Source: Candidatus Methylopumilus universalis (GTDB taxonomy: Bacteria > Pseudomonadota > Gammaproteobacteria > Burkholderiales > Methylophilaceae). Taken from it: a stretch of DNA of 64,000 nt. Shown here piece by piece: positions 45,634 to 54,861 of the stretch (positions are counted from its first letter, which is position 1; each line of letters opens with the position of its first letter). The DNA lies in the NCBI RefSeq assembly GCF_006364435.1, contig NZ_CP040977.1, positions 248,001 to 312,000 on the forward strand, given 5' to 3'. Made by a program: the position numbers and the translations under genes. Below the pieces are notes generated by a model that searched no databases, was not told where the DNA came from, and saw nothing but the letters and a program-made list of their open reading frames with translations.

Positions 45634-46530
45634 ATGCAAGTCTTTCGCCATTTTCCACTAAGTTCAGAAACGCCTATTGGTCTTACAATTGGCAATTTTG
45701 ACGGTGTTCATATAGGCCATCAAGCCCTTATTCAAAAACTTATAGAGGAATCTAAAAGAAGAAAAATTACACCATCGATTATGACATTTGAACCGCACCC
45801 TAAAGAATTTTTTGTGCCTGAACATGCACCAACTCGACTTACGAGCCTAAGAGAAAAGCTAGAGTTTTTTTCAAGCTGTGGCGTGGAAAATGTTTTTGTA
45901 TGTGCCTTTAATAAAAAATTTGCAAACATTTCTAGCGATGTGTTTATGCATCAAATATTAAAAAAGCAATTAAAAGCAGAGCTCATTATCGTAGGAGATG
46001 ATTTTCGTTTTGGAGCTCAAAGATTAGCGGGAATAGAAGACTTGAGAAAAAGTGGATTTGAATTATTCGAAATTCCAGAAATCGATGTGAAAGGTAAGCG
46101 AGTATCAAGCACATCAATTAGAGAGGACCTTAAAGAGGGTCGTATTGAATCAGTCAATGAATTTTTAGGTAGGTCTTATTCGATCAGCGGAAAAGTGGTT
46201 AAAGGAGACGGGCGCGGAAGACAAATGGGCTTTCCAACTGCCAATATTCATATGAAGCATTCGAGACCGGCTCTAACAGGTGTATATGCGGTAAAATTAG
46301 GAAATAGAAATGGCGTTGCTAATCTTGGAATCAGACCGACAGTTGCAGGCATCCCGAAACTTTTGCTAGAAGTTCATTTGCTTAATTTCAATGAAGATAT
46401 TTATGGGCAGCATGTGCAAGTGACTTTTCTGGAAAAGATTAGAGATGAAATGAAATTTGAAAATATTAATGCACTCATTGAACAGATTAAAAAAGACGTA
46501 ATACATGCAACACGTTTTTTTGAAAAATAA
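45634..46530 (+). CDS. ribF: Bifunctional riboflavin kinase / FAD synthetase
   Basis: RibF turns riboflavin into FMN and then FAD. In the 298-residue protein, the N-terminal adenylyltransferase half has [17 protein letters not shown] (about residues 17-33) and [14 protein letters not shown]. The C-terminal kinase half has [15 protein letters not shown] (about 191-205) and [11 protein letters not shown]. Both activities should be intact. ATG 45634 is taken over the adjacent GTG 45631. It is five bases from ileS. Confidence 0.96.
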   Translation: MQVFRHFPLSSETPIGLTIGNFDGVHIGHQALIQKLIEESKRRKITPSIMTFEPHPKEFFVPEHAPTRLTSLREKLEFFSSCGVENVFVCAFNKKFANISSDVFMHQILKKQLKAELIIVGDDFRFGAQRLAGIEDLRKSGFELFEIPEIDVKGKRVSSTSIREDLKEGRIESVNEFLGRSYSISGKVVKGDGRGRQMGFPTANIHMKHSRPALTGVYAVKLGNRNGVANLGIRPTVAGIPKLLLEVHLLNFNEDIYGQHVQVTFLEKIRDEMKFENINALIEQIKKDVIHATRFFEK

Positions 46531-46535
46531 AATAT

Positions 46536-49307
46536 ATGACCGAAGAAAATAAATATCAATTAAATTTGCCAGATACGCCATTTCCTATGCGTGGTGATCT
46601 TGCTAAAAGAGAACCTCTTTGGGTTAAGCGCTGGCAGGAATTTAAGCTGTACCAAAAAATTAGACAAAAAAGAAAGGGCGCTAAGAAATTCATTCTGCAT
46701 GATGGCCCACCTTATGCAAATGGAGATATTCATATTGGGCATGCTGTTAATAAAATTTTAAAAGATATTATTGTTAAATCAAAAACCTTATCTGGGTTTG
46801 ACGCACCATATGTTCCAGGGTGGGATTGCCATGGACTTCCGATTGAGCTTGTTGTCGAAAAATTGCATGGCAAGAATATTGACCCTAAAAAATTTAGAGA
46901 ACTATGTAGGGAATATGCAGCAACGCAAGTTGAAAAACAAAAAAATGATTTTATACGTTTAGGTGTATTAGGGGACTGGAATCAACCCTACCTCACGATG
47001 AATTTTGAAACCGAAGCCGACATCATGAGATCGCTTGGACATATTCATCAAAATGGATACCTCTATCAAGGAAGCAAGCCTGTGCATTGGTGTGTTGATT
47101 GTGGTTCAGCATTGGCTGAGGCTGAAGTGGAATATGAAGATAAAACTTCACCTACAATTGATGTGGGGTTTAAAGTTATAGACGGTGATATTTTAAAAAA
47201 GATATTCAATATAAAAGAAGTAGAAGATACGTTCGCAGTGATTTGGACAACAACACCCTGGACACTTCCAGCGAATCAGGCTGTATGTGTTCATCCTGAA
47301 CTAAGTTACGGTTTATATAGTACTGAAAAAGGTAATCTTATCCTTGCTGAAGATTTGGCTGAAAAAAATCTTATGTATTATGGTTTAGAGTCTTTTAAGA
47401 AATTATCCTCATGTAAAGGTCAAGATTTAGAGCATCTTAAACTCAGCCACCCGTTTTATAAAAGAAATGTACCTATCATATGTGGCGACCACGTCACTCT
47501 AGACGCTGGAACTGGACTTGTTCATACAGCACCTGCACATGGGTTAGAGGACTATGCAGTTGGGATGCAATATCAATTGCCTGTAGATAACCCAGTCAAC
47601 GAAGAGGGAAGGTTTTATTCTTTTGTTGAACAGTTTGCAGGCGAGAGTATCTGGGAGGCCAATAAAAAAATTATTGAAACATTAGACGCTAATCAATCTT
47701 TATTTGCTTCGAAGAAATTATCACATAGCTACCCACATTGTTGGCGCCACAAAACACCAGTGATTTTCAGGGCTACACGTCAATGGTTTATTGGGATGAA
47801 TCAAAAAAATAATAAAAAGACATTGCGTGAGAATGCAAACGAAGCGGTCAGTCATACTACTTTTTATCCTGAGTGGGGGAAAGCGCGTTTAGAAGCTATG
47901 ATTAAAAATCGCCCTGACTGGTGCGTTTCTCGCCAAAGAAACTGGGGTGTTCCTATGCCACTTTTTGTTCATAAAGAAACTTACGAATTACATCCGCGCA
48001 CTAATGAATTAACTGAATTGGTTGCTAGAGAAGTTGAGAAGTCAGGTATTGACGCTTGGTTTAATTTAGATGCTAAAACATTACTTGGCGAAGATGCTAA
48101 TCAATATAAAAAAATAAGTGACACATTAGATGTCTGGTTTGATTCAGGAACGACGCATGCTTCTGTGCTAAAAAAACGTGAAGACTTAGCTTATCCAGCT
48201 GATCTTTATTTGGAAGGCTCAGATCAGCATCGGGGCTGGTTTCAATCGAGCTTACTTACAGGTTGCGCAATTGATGGAAGAGCGCCTTATGAATCTCTAT
48301 TAACGCACGGCTTCGTCGTTGATGGAAGTGGACATAAAATGAGTAAATCTAAGGGCAACGTCGTAGCACCACAAAAAGTCATGGATCAATATGGTGCTGA
48401 TATTTTAAGATTCTGGGTAGCCTCTACAGATTATTCTGGCGAACTCACTATTTCAGACGAAATTTTAAAGCGAGTTGCTGAGGGATACAGGCGCATAAGA
48501 AATACCTTACGCTTTCTGCTAGCTAACCTTGGCGATTTTGATGATAAAAAAGATTTACTTCCAGTGAAAGAATGGCTGTCGATAGATCGCTATGCATTAC
48601 ATTTGACGCATCAGCTGCAAGATCATATTAAAAAAGATTATGCATCTTATGAATTTCATTTAGGCATGCAAAAGTTTGTAAGCTTTTGTTCTGAAGACCT
48701 AGGTGGATTCTATCTTGATATTTTAAAAGATCGACTTTACACATCAAATGAAAATTCTAAAGCAAGACGAGCTGCGCAAAGTGCAATCTTCCATATTACA
48801 CATTCCTTAATGAGATTGATGGCCCCTGTTTTAAGCTTTACAGCAGATGAAATTTGGCAGATTCTCATGCCAGAAAGTGATGAATTAGTATTTATGGATA
48901 CATGGTATGACCTACCACCTCACGATTTGGACGCAAGGGAATTACTAGCATGGGAGCATATTATTCATGTACGTGCAATTGCTAATAAAAAAATTGAAGA
49001 GTTACGTGAAAAAGGATTAGTAGGCTCTTCACTTCAGGCTGAGATTGATATCTACGCTTCAGGTGAAATTTATGAATCTTTAGAGAAGCTTCATGAAGAT
49101 CTTAAGTTTTCGATGATTACTTCGCGTGCAAAACTTCATGAAAGACAAGGCGATTTACATATAGATGTTCGCGCAAGTGAGCATAAAAAATGTGATCGAT
49201 GCTGGCATTATCGCAAAGAAGTTGGATCGCATCATGAACATCCAACGATTTGCAATCGATGCATCAGTAATCTTTTTGAAAAAGGTGAAGTAAGGTCTCA
49301 TGCGTAA
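46536..49307 (+). CDS. ileS: Isoleucyl-tRNA synthetase
   Basis: IleS charges tRNA-Ile and edits valine. The 923-residue class-I enzyme has the HIGH motif in [20 protein letters not shown] (about residues 52-71). The large CP1 editing domain has [14 protein letters not shown] and [14 protein letters not shown]. The KMSKS loop is [10 protein letters not shown] (about residues 600-609), and the C-terminal zinc finger has CDRCW and CNRCI. It overlaps lspA by 8 bases. The bacterial eubacterial-type layout suggests sensitivity to mupirocin, which cannot be tested here. Confidence 0.98.
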   Translation: MTEENKYQLNLPDTPFPMRGDLAKREPLWVKRWQEFKLYQKIRQKRKGAKKFILHDGPPYANGDIHIGHAVNKILKDIIVKSKTLSGFDAPYVPGWDCHGLPIELVVEKLHGKNIDPKKFRELCREYAATQVEKQKNDFIRLGVLGDWNQPYLTMNFETEADIMRSLGHIHQNGYLYQGSKPVHWCVDCGSALAEAEVEYEDKTSPTIDVGFKVIDGDILKKIFNIKEVEDTFAVIWTTTPWTLPANQAVCVHPELSYGLYSTEKGNLILAEDLAEKNLMYYGLESFKKLSSCKGQDLEHLKLSHPFYKRNVPIICGDHVTLDAGTGLVHTAPAHGLEDYAVGMQYQLPVDNPVNEEGRFYSFVEQFAGESIWEANKKIIETLDANQSLFASKKLSHSYPHCWRHKTPVIFRATRQWFIGMNQKNNKKTLRENANEAVSHTTFYPEWGKARLEAMIKNRPDWCVSRQRNWGVPMPLFVHKETYELHPRTNELTELVAREVEKSGIDAWFNLDAKTLLGEDANQYKKISDTLDVWFDSGTTHASVLKKREDLAYPADLYLEGSDQHRGWFQSSLLTGCAIDGRAPYESLLTHGFVVDGSGHKMSKSKGNVVAPQKVMDQYGADILRFWVASTDYSGELTISDEILKRVAEGYRRIRNTLRFLLANLGDFDDKKDLLPVKEWLSIDRYALHLTHQLQDHIKKDYASYEFHLGMQKFVSFCSEDLGGFYLDILKDRLYTSNENSKARRAAQSAIFHITHSLMRLMAPVLSFTADEIWQILMPESDELVFMDTWYDLPPHDLDARELLAWEHIIHVRAIANKKIEELREKGLVGSSLQAEIDIYASGEIYESLEKLHEDLKFSMITSRAKLHERQGDLHIDVRASEHKKCDRCWHYRKEVGSHHEHPTICNRCISNLFEKGEVRSHA

Positions 49308-49767
49308 ATATATTGTGATTGCATTCTTGATTGTTATTTTGGATCTCATAACCAAACAATGGATATTTAACCATTTAGATTTTGGAAGTGCTTTAGTAAT
49401 AACTCCATTTCTTAATATTGTGCATTTTCAAAATACGGGAGCCGCTTTTAGTTTTTTAAGCGAAGCTTCTGGCTGGCAGAGATATTTCTTTATCGTCGTT
49501 TCATTGGTCGCAATTTTTATCATTATTCGATTAATGCATCAGCGATTAAAACAGCCATTATTGTGCTTAGCCCTCGCCTTCATACTTGGCGGAGCAATAG
49601 GTAATTTGTGTGACAGAAGCTTTTATGGTTTTGTGATCGATTTCATTTATGTTCACTACGAAGCCTATTACTGGCCAGCATTTAATGTGGCAGATAGCTT
49701 TATTTCAATAGGCGTCGCTTTAATTCTTTATGATGCATTTAAAAACAAAAAACCTTTATTGAGCTAA
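49300..49767 (+). CDS. lspA: Signal peptidase II (lipoprotein signal peptidase)
   Basis: LspA cleaves the signal peptide of prolipoproteins after lipidation. The 155-residue protein has four helices. The conserved blocks are [10 protein letters not shown] (about residues 46-55), [20 protein letters not shown] (first catalytic Asp) and FNVADSFI (second catalytic Asp). It overlaps ileS by 8 bases. The fkpB and ispH genes that often follow in gammaproteobacteria are not here; a sulfite-oxidase-like gene follows after two bases. Confidence 0.97.
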   Translation: MRKYIVIAFLIVILDLITKQWIFNHLDFGSALVITPFLNIVHFQNTGAAFSFLSEASGWQRYFFIVVSLVAIFIIIRLMHQRLKQPLLCLALAFILGGAIGNLCDRSFYGFVIDFIYVHYEAYYWPAFNVADSFISIGVALILYDAFKNKKPLLS

Positions 49768-49769
49768 TC

Positions 49770-50408
49770 ATGCCTGACTGGAAAAAACTGATAGAAGGTA
49801 AAATCGCTCTTGCTAAAAAGGGCTTAAAACGAAACGAACCCAATCAAAATGAGCGTATTCCCTTAGGGCAAACACTCACCACTAAATTTCCTATACTTGA
49901 TTTAGGAATCAGACCTGACATAGATGAAAGTAATTGGAACTTGAAAGTATTTGGTCTGGTTGAAAAAGAAATTGATTTGGATTGGACTTCTTTATTAAAA
50001 CTACCTCAAACAAAAGATATTTCGGATTTTCACTGCGTGACACGCTGGTCTATGTTGGATGTGCCGTGGGAGGGTGTTTTAGCTAGGGACATTTTAAGTT
50101 TAGCTAAGCCATTAAATAAGGCTAATTTTGTAACGCTTCATAGTTATGACGATTACACGACTAATATCCCACTAGAAGTTATGCTAGATGATGATGTGAT
50201 TGTTGCGCACCATGTTTTTAATAAGCCATTAGAAAATGAACATGGCGGCCCAGTAAGATTAGTTGTGCCTAAACGTTATGCATGGAAAAGTGCAAAATGG
50301 CTAAAAGCCATTGAATTGCACGCTGAAGATAGGCCGGGCTTTTGGGAAGTCCGCGGATATCATAATGATGCTGATCCATGGCTTGAAGAGCGTTTTTCAG
50401 AAAATTAG
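49770..50408 (+). CDS. Sulfite-oxidase-like molybdopterin oxidoreductase
   Basis: A 212-residue cytoplasmic-looking protein of the sulfite oxidase/YedY molybdopterin fold. The Moco-ligating Cys is seen in DFHCVTRWSMLDVPWEGV (about residue 92), and HGGPVRLVVPKRYAWKSAKWLKAIEL is the family end block. There is no Tat or Sec signal, unlike MsrP. This subgroup is annotated as sulfite oxidase-like oxidoreductase of unknown substrate. The start is two bases after the lspA stop, so it is likely cotranscribed with ileS-lspA. Confidence 0.88.
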   Translation: MPDWKKLIEGKIALAKKGLKRNEPNQNERIPLGQTLTTKFPILDLGIRPDIDESNWNLKVFGLVEKEIDLDWTSLLKLPQTKDISDFHCVTRWSMLDVPWEGVLARDILSLAKPLNKANFVTLHSYDDYTTNIPLEVMLDDDVIVAHHVFNKPLENEHGGPVRLVVPKRYAWKSAKWLKAIELHAEDRPGFWEVRGYHNDADPWLEERFSEN

Positions 50409-50437
50409 CAATCAATTCTTGTTATAATATTCTGACC

Positions 50438-50815
50438 ATGAAAAATGCATATAAAAAAATAGGAAGTTGGATTGCGATTTTTGCAATGCTTTTAACATCC
50501 TTTATGCCATTAATTTCACACGCAATTGAGTCACAAAATAATCTTGATAATCAAGAGAGAATTTGTACTTCTCAAGGCATTAAATTTGTTTCGACGCAAA
50601 ATGATAGCCCAGATAAAAATCATACAAGTATTAATATGATTCATTGTGCTTATTGTTCGACAACTTCAGATAAGAATTATCTACCAGAAGGTAATATTCA
50701 ATTAGGATTAACTTTGATTCCTAATCCTGCGAAATTTTTCCTAGAATACGAATCCCCAATACTTCAGTCCTACTTTAGATCCTCTCACCCTCCTCAAGCC
50801 CCGCCAGTTATTTAA
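50438..50815 (+). CDS. DUF2946-family exported protein
   Basis: A 125-residue protein with a signal peptide (to about residue 29, ISHA). The mature part has one isolated Cys (RICTSQGIKF) and the motif MIHCAYCS (CxxC preceded by His, about residues 67-74), and it ends with RSSHPPQAPPVI. This pattern is DUF2946, a family usually found beside TonB-dependent receptors, often with proposed roles in copper handling. Here a TonB receptor follows 66 bases later, in agreement. The exact function is not known. Confidence 0.78.
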   Translation: MKNAYKKIGSWIAIFAMLLTSFMPLISHAIESQNNLDNQERICTSQGIKFVSTQNDSPDKNHTSINMIHCAYCSTTSDKNYLPEGNIQLGLTLIPNPAKFFLEYESPILQSYFRSSHPPQAPPVI

Positions 50816-50881
50816 TTTATCTAGTAATGCATCACTTGTGCATAAATTTGCACATTTTTTCTATTTTTCGAGATTGATTAA

Positions 50882-53149
50882 ATGCTTATGAAGAAGATTA
50901 TTCCTGCTATTTTATATTTATGTATTGTGCCATCAGCTTTGTCTGGAGAGACATCTGATTTGGTGACCGGTACTATTACAGTCAAAGATTCTTTTGTCGA
51001 TAGCCGTATTATGAAATTTCCGGCTACCGTTGAAACTTTTGACAGAAAGCAAATTGAAGAGAGTGTTAACGCTGCAACACCAGCACAGACTTTAAAATAC
51101 TTACCCAGCATTCAAGTGAGGGAAAGATCTATCGGAGATAGAAACGGTATTATTTCTTCAAGAACCATAGGAAGCATATCTAGCGCACAAAGCATGCTTT
51201 ACGCTGACGGTATCCTTTTATCTAATTTACTTGGGAATTCATTTTCATATCCTCCAAGATGGGGCATGGTAAATCCTGAAGAAATTCAAAGGATAAGTAT
51301 GATGTATGGTCCTTTTTCTTCACTCTATGCTGGAAATTCAATGGGGGGAGTGATCAATATCGAAACACGCATGCCTGAAAGATTAGAAGCTCATGCCGGA
51401 GTGCAAAGTTTTATACAAAATTTTAAGCTTTATGGTACTGATCAAACTAAGATTGGTAACCGTGAATTTCTTTCTATAGGTAATAAAGTCAATGATTTCA
51501 GTTTTTGGGCGAGTATGAATAGACTTGAAAATACGGCACAGCCCCTTGATTTTTTAGTTGCTAATCTCAGTTCAACTGCAGCAGGAGGTGCAACTCTTGT
51601 GACAGGCGCTTATCAGGATAAAGGCATTTCAAATCAGGATAGAGTTATTTTTGGTGCAACAGCTATCGATACTTCTATTCAGACAAATGGAAAATTTAAA
51701 GGTCAGTATGAATTTTTAAATGGATCTAAGCTCGCTTATACAATTGGATTATGGGATCTTGATAGCAGACAGAATGTACAAAGTTATATTAAGGATAGCG
51801 ACGGCAATTCAATTTACGGTGGAGATGTGAACTTTAATAATAAAAAATATAGTTTAGCAACAACAAGAATGAATCCAGCTCAGGCAGAAGCGTTTCACGT
51901 GATGCAATCCATAGATTTTAAATCTAATGATAAAGGTTTCTTTAATTGGCAAATGACACTATCTGATTATGATTACTCTAAGGACTTGAGTAATCGATCA
52001 AATTTAACTGGAACTGCTAATACCAATCCTTATATTACAAAAACCGGACAGATCACAGACCTTGCAGGTACAGGTTGGACAGTATTCGATAGTCGCATCA
52101 CATTGCGTCCAAAAGATCACACCATTGATCTCGGCTACCACTTAGATTACTATCAGCTAAGGCAAATAGTAAATGCATCTAGTGATTGGATGGGCTCACA
52201 AAAAGGAACTTTTAGTTCCTTATCTTCCGGTAATACAAAAACGCATGCTGTTTATGTTCAAGATAAGTGGCAAATAACGCCGTTATGGGCGCTTACATTG
52301 GGAGCTCGTCAAGAGCATTATGAAGCTTATGATGGAGTAAACCAAAATACTACAAATCTTGCTAGGTATGAGGATAGATCTAGAAATACCTTTTCTCCCA
52401 AGGTATCCTTAAGTTTTGAACCTGTACCAGCATGGGGATTTCGAGCCGCCTTTGGCAAAGCGTACCGATTTCCAACCGTCACAGAGCTATTCCAACAGTT
52501 AACAGACAATGGCAGGATTGTTACGAATAATCCCAATTTAAAACCTGAAGAGATTTATTCTAGTGAAATCACAGGGGAGCGACGCTTTGCAAACGGCCTT
52601 GCAAGAGCTAGTCTTTTTAGAGAGGATAGGTATGACGCATTAATTTCTCAAACAAACGTTTCATCTGTTGGTACTTCAAGTTCATATGTTCAGAATGTAG
52701 ATCATGTCAGAATACATGGCATTGAATTAGCAACTGAATTGAAAAACGTAATGATTCCTAAACTTGATGTGGTAGCTAACGCGACCCTAATCGATTCAGA
52801 GATTTTGAAAAATGATGCGGCGCCTTCGTATATCAATAAAAAAGTGCCCCGCATCCCAAGACAGCTTTATAAAGCTGTAGCAACTTATAGAGTAAGTGAA
52901 GATTTCACAATGAGTTTAGCTGCAAGATATAGCGGACGTCAATTTATACAATTGGATAATTCAGATATCAATCCAGAGACATATCAAGGCGCTAGTCGAT
53001 TTTTATTTGTAGATGCTAAGGCAAATTATAAATTTAAAGATAGATGGACAGCCTCATTGGGAGTAGATAATATTTTTAATGATCAGGCTTATGTTTCCCA
53101 TCCACTTTCTCAAAGAACAGGCTATGTGCAAGTTAAATTTGATTATTAA
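50882..53149 (+). CDS. TonB-dependent outer membrane receptor
   Basis: A 755-residue receptor. A signal peptide (about residues 1-21) is followed by a TonB-box-like TGTITV (about 29-34) and a plug domain (about 45-155, with TPAQTLKYLPSIQVRERS and YGPFSSLYAGNSMGGVINIETR). A 22-strand barrel follows, with the family FGKAYRFPTVTELFQ, NPNLKPEEIYSSEI and the C-terminal FDY. The ligand (metal complex, siderophore or lanthanide chelate) cannot be told from sequence. The DUF2946 and thiol-reductase neighbours suggest copper. A GAGA lies 7-8 bases before ATG 50882; ATG 50888 is possible too. Confidence 0.9.
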   Translation: MLMKKIIPAILYLCIVPSALSGETSDLVTGTITVKDSFVDSRIMKFPATVETFDRKQIEESVNAATPAQTLKYLPSIQVRERSIGDRNGIISSRTIGSISSAQSMLYADGILLSNLLGNSFSYPPRWGMVNPEEIQRISMMYGPFSSLYAGNSMGGVINIETRMPERLEAHAGVQSFIQNFKLYGTDQTKIGNREFLSIGNKVNDFSFWASMNRLENTAQPLDFLVANLSSTAAGGATLVTGAYQDKGISNQDRVIFGATAIDTSIQTNGKFKGQYEFLNGSKLAYTIGLWDLDSRQNVQSYIKDSDGNSIYGGDVNFNNKKYSLATTRMNPAQAEAFHVMQSIDFKSNDKGFFNWQMTLSDYDYSKDLSNRSNLTGTANTNPYITKTGQITDLAGTGWTVFDSRITLRPKDHTIDLGYHLDYYQLRQIVNASSDWMGSQKGTFSSLSSGNTKTHAVYVQDKWQITPLWALTLGARQEHYEAYDGVNQNTTNLARYEDRSRNTFSPKVSLSFEPVPAWGFRAAFGKAYRFPTVTELFQQLTDNGRIVTNNPNLKPEEIYSSEITGERRFANGLARASLFREDRYDALISQTNVSSVGTSSSYVQNVDHVRIHGIELATELKNVMIPKLDVVANATLIDSEILKNDAAPSYINKKVPRIPRQLYKAVATYRVSEDFTMSLAARYSGRQFIQLDNSDINPETYQGASRFLFVDAKANYKFKDRWTASLGVDNIFNDQAYVSHPLSQRTGYVQVKFDY

Positions 53150-54320
53150 GTTTTTTAAAAAAATAATATTTTTACTATTGATTTTATTCTGTGAGACGAG
53201 TTTTTCTCATGAGGGTCATAGTCATGGCCCTTCGGTTGTCGCTTCGGTCTCATTTGATAAGTCAGGAACTTTATGGCGAGTGAGAGAGCAGCAGGGATTT
53301 GTTATTGTTGACTCATCAAATGATCAAGGACTTAATTTCTCGAAATCTATAAATGTAAATACAGAACTTCAGAAAATAGGAACATCAGGAGACGCAAAAC
53401 CTAAGATTGCTATTGGTCCTGAGGGGAATATTTATGTCACTTGGACCCAGGCTCTTTCAAAGCCTTATACAGGCTATATATGGTTTGCGAGATCAAAAGA
53501 TCGTGGAAAAACTTTTGAATTGCCTCAGATTGTTCACCAAGATAAGTCAGAAATTACACATCGTTTTGATGCTATCAATGTAAATAAAGACGGGCGAATT
53601 TTTGTAGCATGGGTAGACAAGCGCGATTTAGAAAAAGCCAAACTGCAAAAAAAAGAAAGAGAGTATAAAGGAGCAGCCTTGTATTATGTAGTTTCAGAGA
53701 ATTTTGGCGAATCATTTAAAGTCGAGAAAAAAATTGTTGATAGCAGTTGTGAATGCTGCAGAATTAGTTTAACCAATGATAGTAGAGGAAATATTATTGC
53801 TCTGTGGCGGCAGCTTTATGATGGGGGTATTAGAGATCATGCAGTAGCTAAGATTGATCTTAACGATAATATCGTCGTCAATAGAGCCACTTTCGGTGGT
53901 TGGAAAATTGACGCATGTCCTCATCACGGCCCTGCAATATCTAGAGGAGGTGACTGGGGATATCATATGGCTTGGTTTGATGGGGGAGATAAAGCAGGTT
54001 TATTTTATGGACGAATCGATGGCGATGCTTGGGTAAGCTCACCCGCTAAGAGGTTTGGAAATGCTAACTTTCAGGCAGGCCACCCATCACTATTGAGTAT
54101 CAATGAAAAAGTTTATCTAGCTTGGAAAGAGATCAATGACTCGGACAACTATATTGTTTTAGCTATTTCAGAAGATGGCGGAAAAAATTGGCTAGAAGCT
54201 AAAAAAATCAAAAAAACTGAAGGTGCTTCAGACTATCCTGAGCTTATTCAATTTAACAACAAAGCCTTTCTTTCTTGGAATACCATTAAAGATGGCTATC
54301 AATTCATAGCTCTTGAATAA
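53124..54320 (+). CDS. Exported BNR/Asp-box repeat protein with His- and Cys-rich motifs
   Basis: A 398-residue protein. A signal peptide (about residues 1-28) is followed at once by a His-rich stretch HEGHSHG (29-35). At least four Asp-box/BNR-like repeats then follow (SNDQGLNF, SKDRGKTFELP, SENFGESF, SEDGGKNWLEA), typical of a sialidase-type six-bladed propeller. Two further motifs, CECC (about 209-212) and CPHHG (about 265-269), are possible metal or disulfide sites. The sialidase catalytic Arg triad and Tyr/Glu pair are not evident, so it is probably a binding or chaperone protein, not a glycosidase. It starts inside the TonB receptor gene (26-base overlap), so the two are translationally linked. 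Confidence 0.75.
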   Translation: MCKLNLIIKFFKKIIFLLLILFCETSFSHEGHSHGPSVVASVSFDKSGTLWRVREQQGFVIVDSSNDQGLNFSKSINVNTELQKIGTSGDAKPKIAIGPEGNIYVTWTQALSKPYTGYIWFARSKDRGKTFELPQIVHQDKSEITHRFDAINVNKDGRIFVAWVDKRDLEKAKLQKKEREYKGAALYYVVSENFGESFKVEKKIVDSSCECCRISLTNDSRGNIIALWRQLYDGGIRDHAVAKIDLNDNIVVNRATFGGWKIDACPHHGPAISRGGDWGYHMAWFDGGDKAGLFYGRIDGDAWVSSPAKRFGNANFQAGHPSLLSINEKVYLAWKEINDSDNYIVLAISEDGGKNWLEAKKIKKTEGASDYPELIQFNNKAFLSWNTIKDGYQFIALE

Positions 54321-54326
54321 ATTTTT

Positions 54327-54788
54327 ATGAAATTAAAAATCTTTTTATTCTTTTTGTTTTTTTCTCACCTTTCCTTTGCGTATGACTTTATGCCATTTGA
54401 TATGAACACGCGTAAAGTTATTGAAAAAAGATATATTGATCAACCTTTAATTATTTCTTTTTGGTCGATTGATTGCCCCTATTGTATAGATGACCTTAAA
54501 AAGCTTGGCAAAGCTCTTAGTAAAAATACAAATGTACAATTAATCACAGTATGTGTAGATGGAAAAGAGTCCGCTAAAAAAGCTGAAAGAATTTTAAGTC
54601 AGGCTAATCTGCCAAAACACGAACAATACCAATATGCAGAAGTTGATGAAGATAGACTTCGATATAACATTGATCCAGCATGGTACGGTGAGCTTCCGAG
54701 AACATACTTTTATGACGCGACACACCAAGTCACTCCTTTAAGCGGGAAAATCTCTAACTCATTCCTCGATAAATGGTTTAAAAAATAA
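54327..54788 (+). CDS. TlpA-like periplasmic thioredoxin
   Basis: A 153-residue protein with a signal peptide (about residues 1-18) and a thioredoxin fold. The active site is FWSIDCPYCIDDLKKLG, with cysteines at 50 and 53. The cis-Pro region is GELPRTYFYDATH. A CPYC site is typical of glutaredoxin/TlpA types. It lies six bases after the BNR protein, whose CECC motif is a likely substrate for reduction. The locus DUF2946-TonB receptor-BNR-TlpA seems to end here. Confidence 0.85.
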   Translation: MKLKIFLFFLFFSHLSFAYDFMPFDMNTRKVIEKRYIDQPLIISFWSIDCPYCIDDLKKLGKALSKNTNVQLITVCVDGKESAKKAERILSQANLPKHEQYQYAEVDEDRLRYNIDPAWYGELPRTYFYDATHQVTPLSGKISNSFLDKWFKK

Positions 54789-54800
54789 GTTAATAATCTG

Positions 54801-54828
54801 ATTGAAATTTATGACTTCATCCCCATAT
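54801..54828 (+). promoter_or_regulatory. Heat-shock (sigma-32/RpoH) promoter of clpB
   Basis: ATTGAAA (54801-54807), 13 bases, and CCCCATAT (54821-54828) match the RpoH consensus (CTTGAAA, 13-17 bases, CCCCATNT) almost perfectly. It lies 33 bases upstream of the clpB ATG, with GAGGAA as ribosome-binding site. This is the clearest alternative-sigma promoter in the window. Confidence 0.9.
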
Positions 54829-54861
54829 TAGTAGTATTAGACTAATTGATGAGGAATTAAT

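Noticed and set aside
53079-53123. Longer N-terminus for the BNR-repeat protein
   Set aside because: It would lie inside the TonB receptor and place 15 residues before a good signal peptide; ATG 53124 gives a normal exported protein.
50882-53149. Lanthanide (LutH-type) receptor
   Set aside because: No sequence feature visible here distinguishes a lanthanophore receptor from other TonB receptors, and no xoxF or lut genes are in the window.
53124-54320. True sialidase
   Set aside because: Asp-box repeats are present but the Arg triad and nucleophilic Tyr/Glu of sialidases could not be found; such repeats are common in unrelated propellers.
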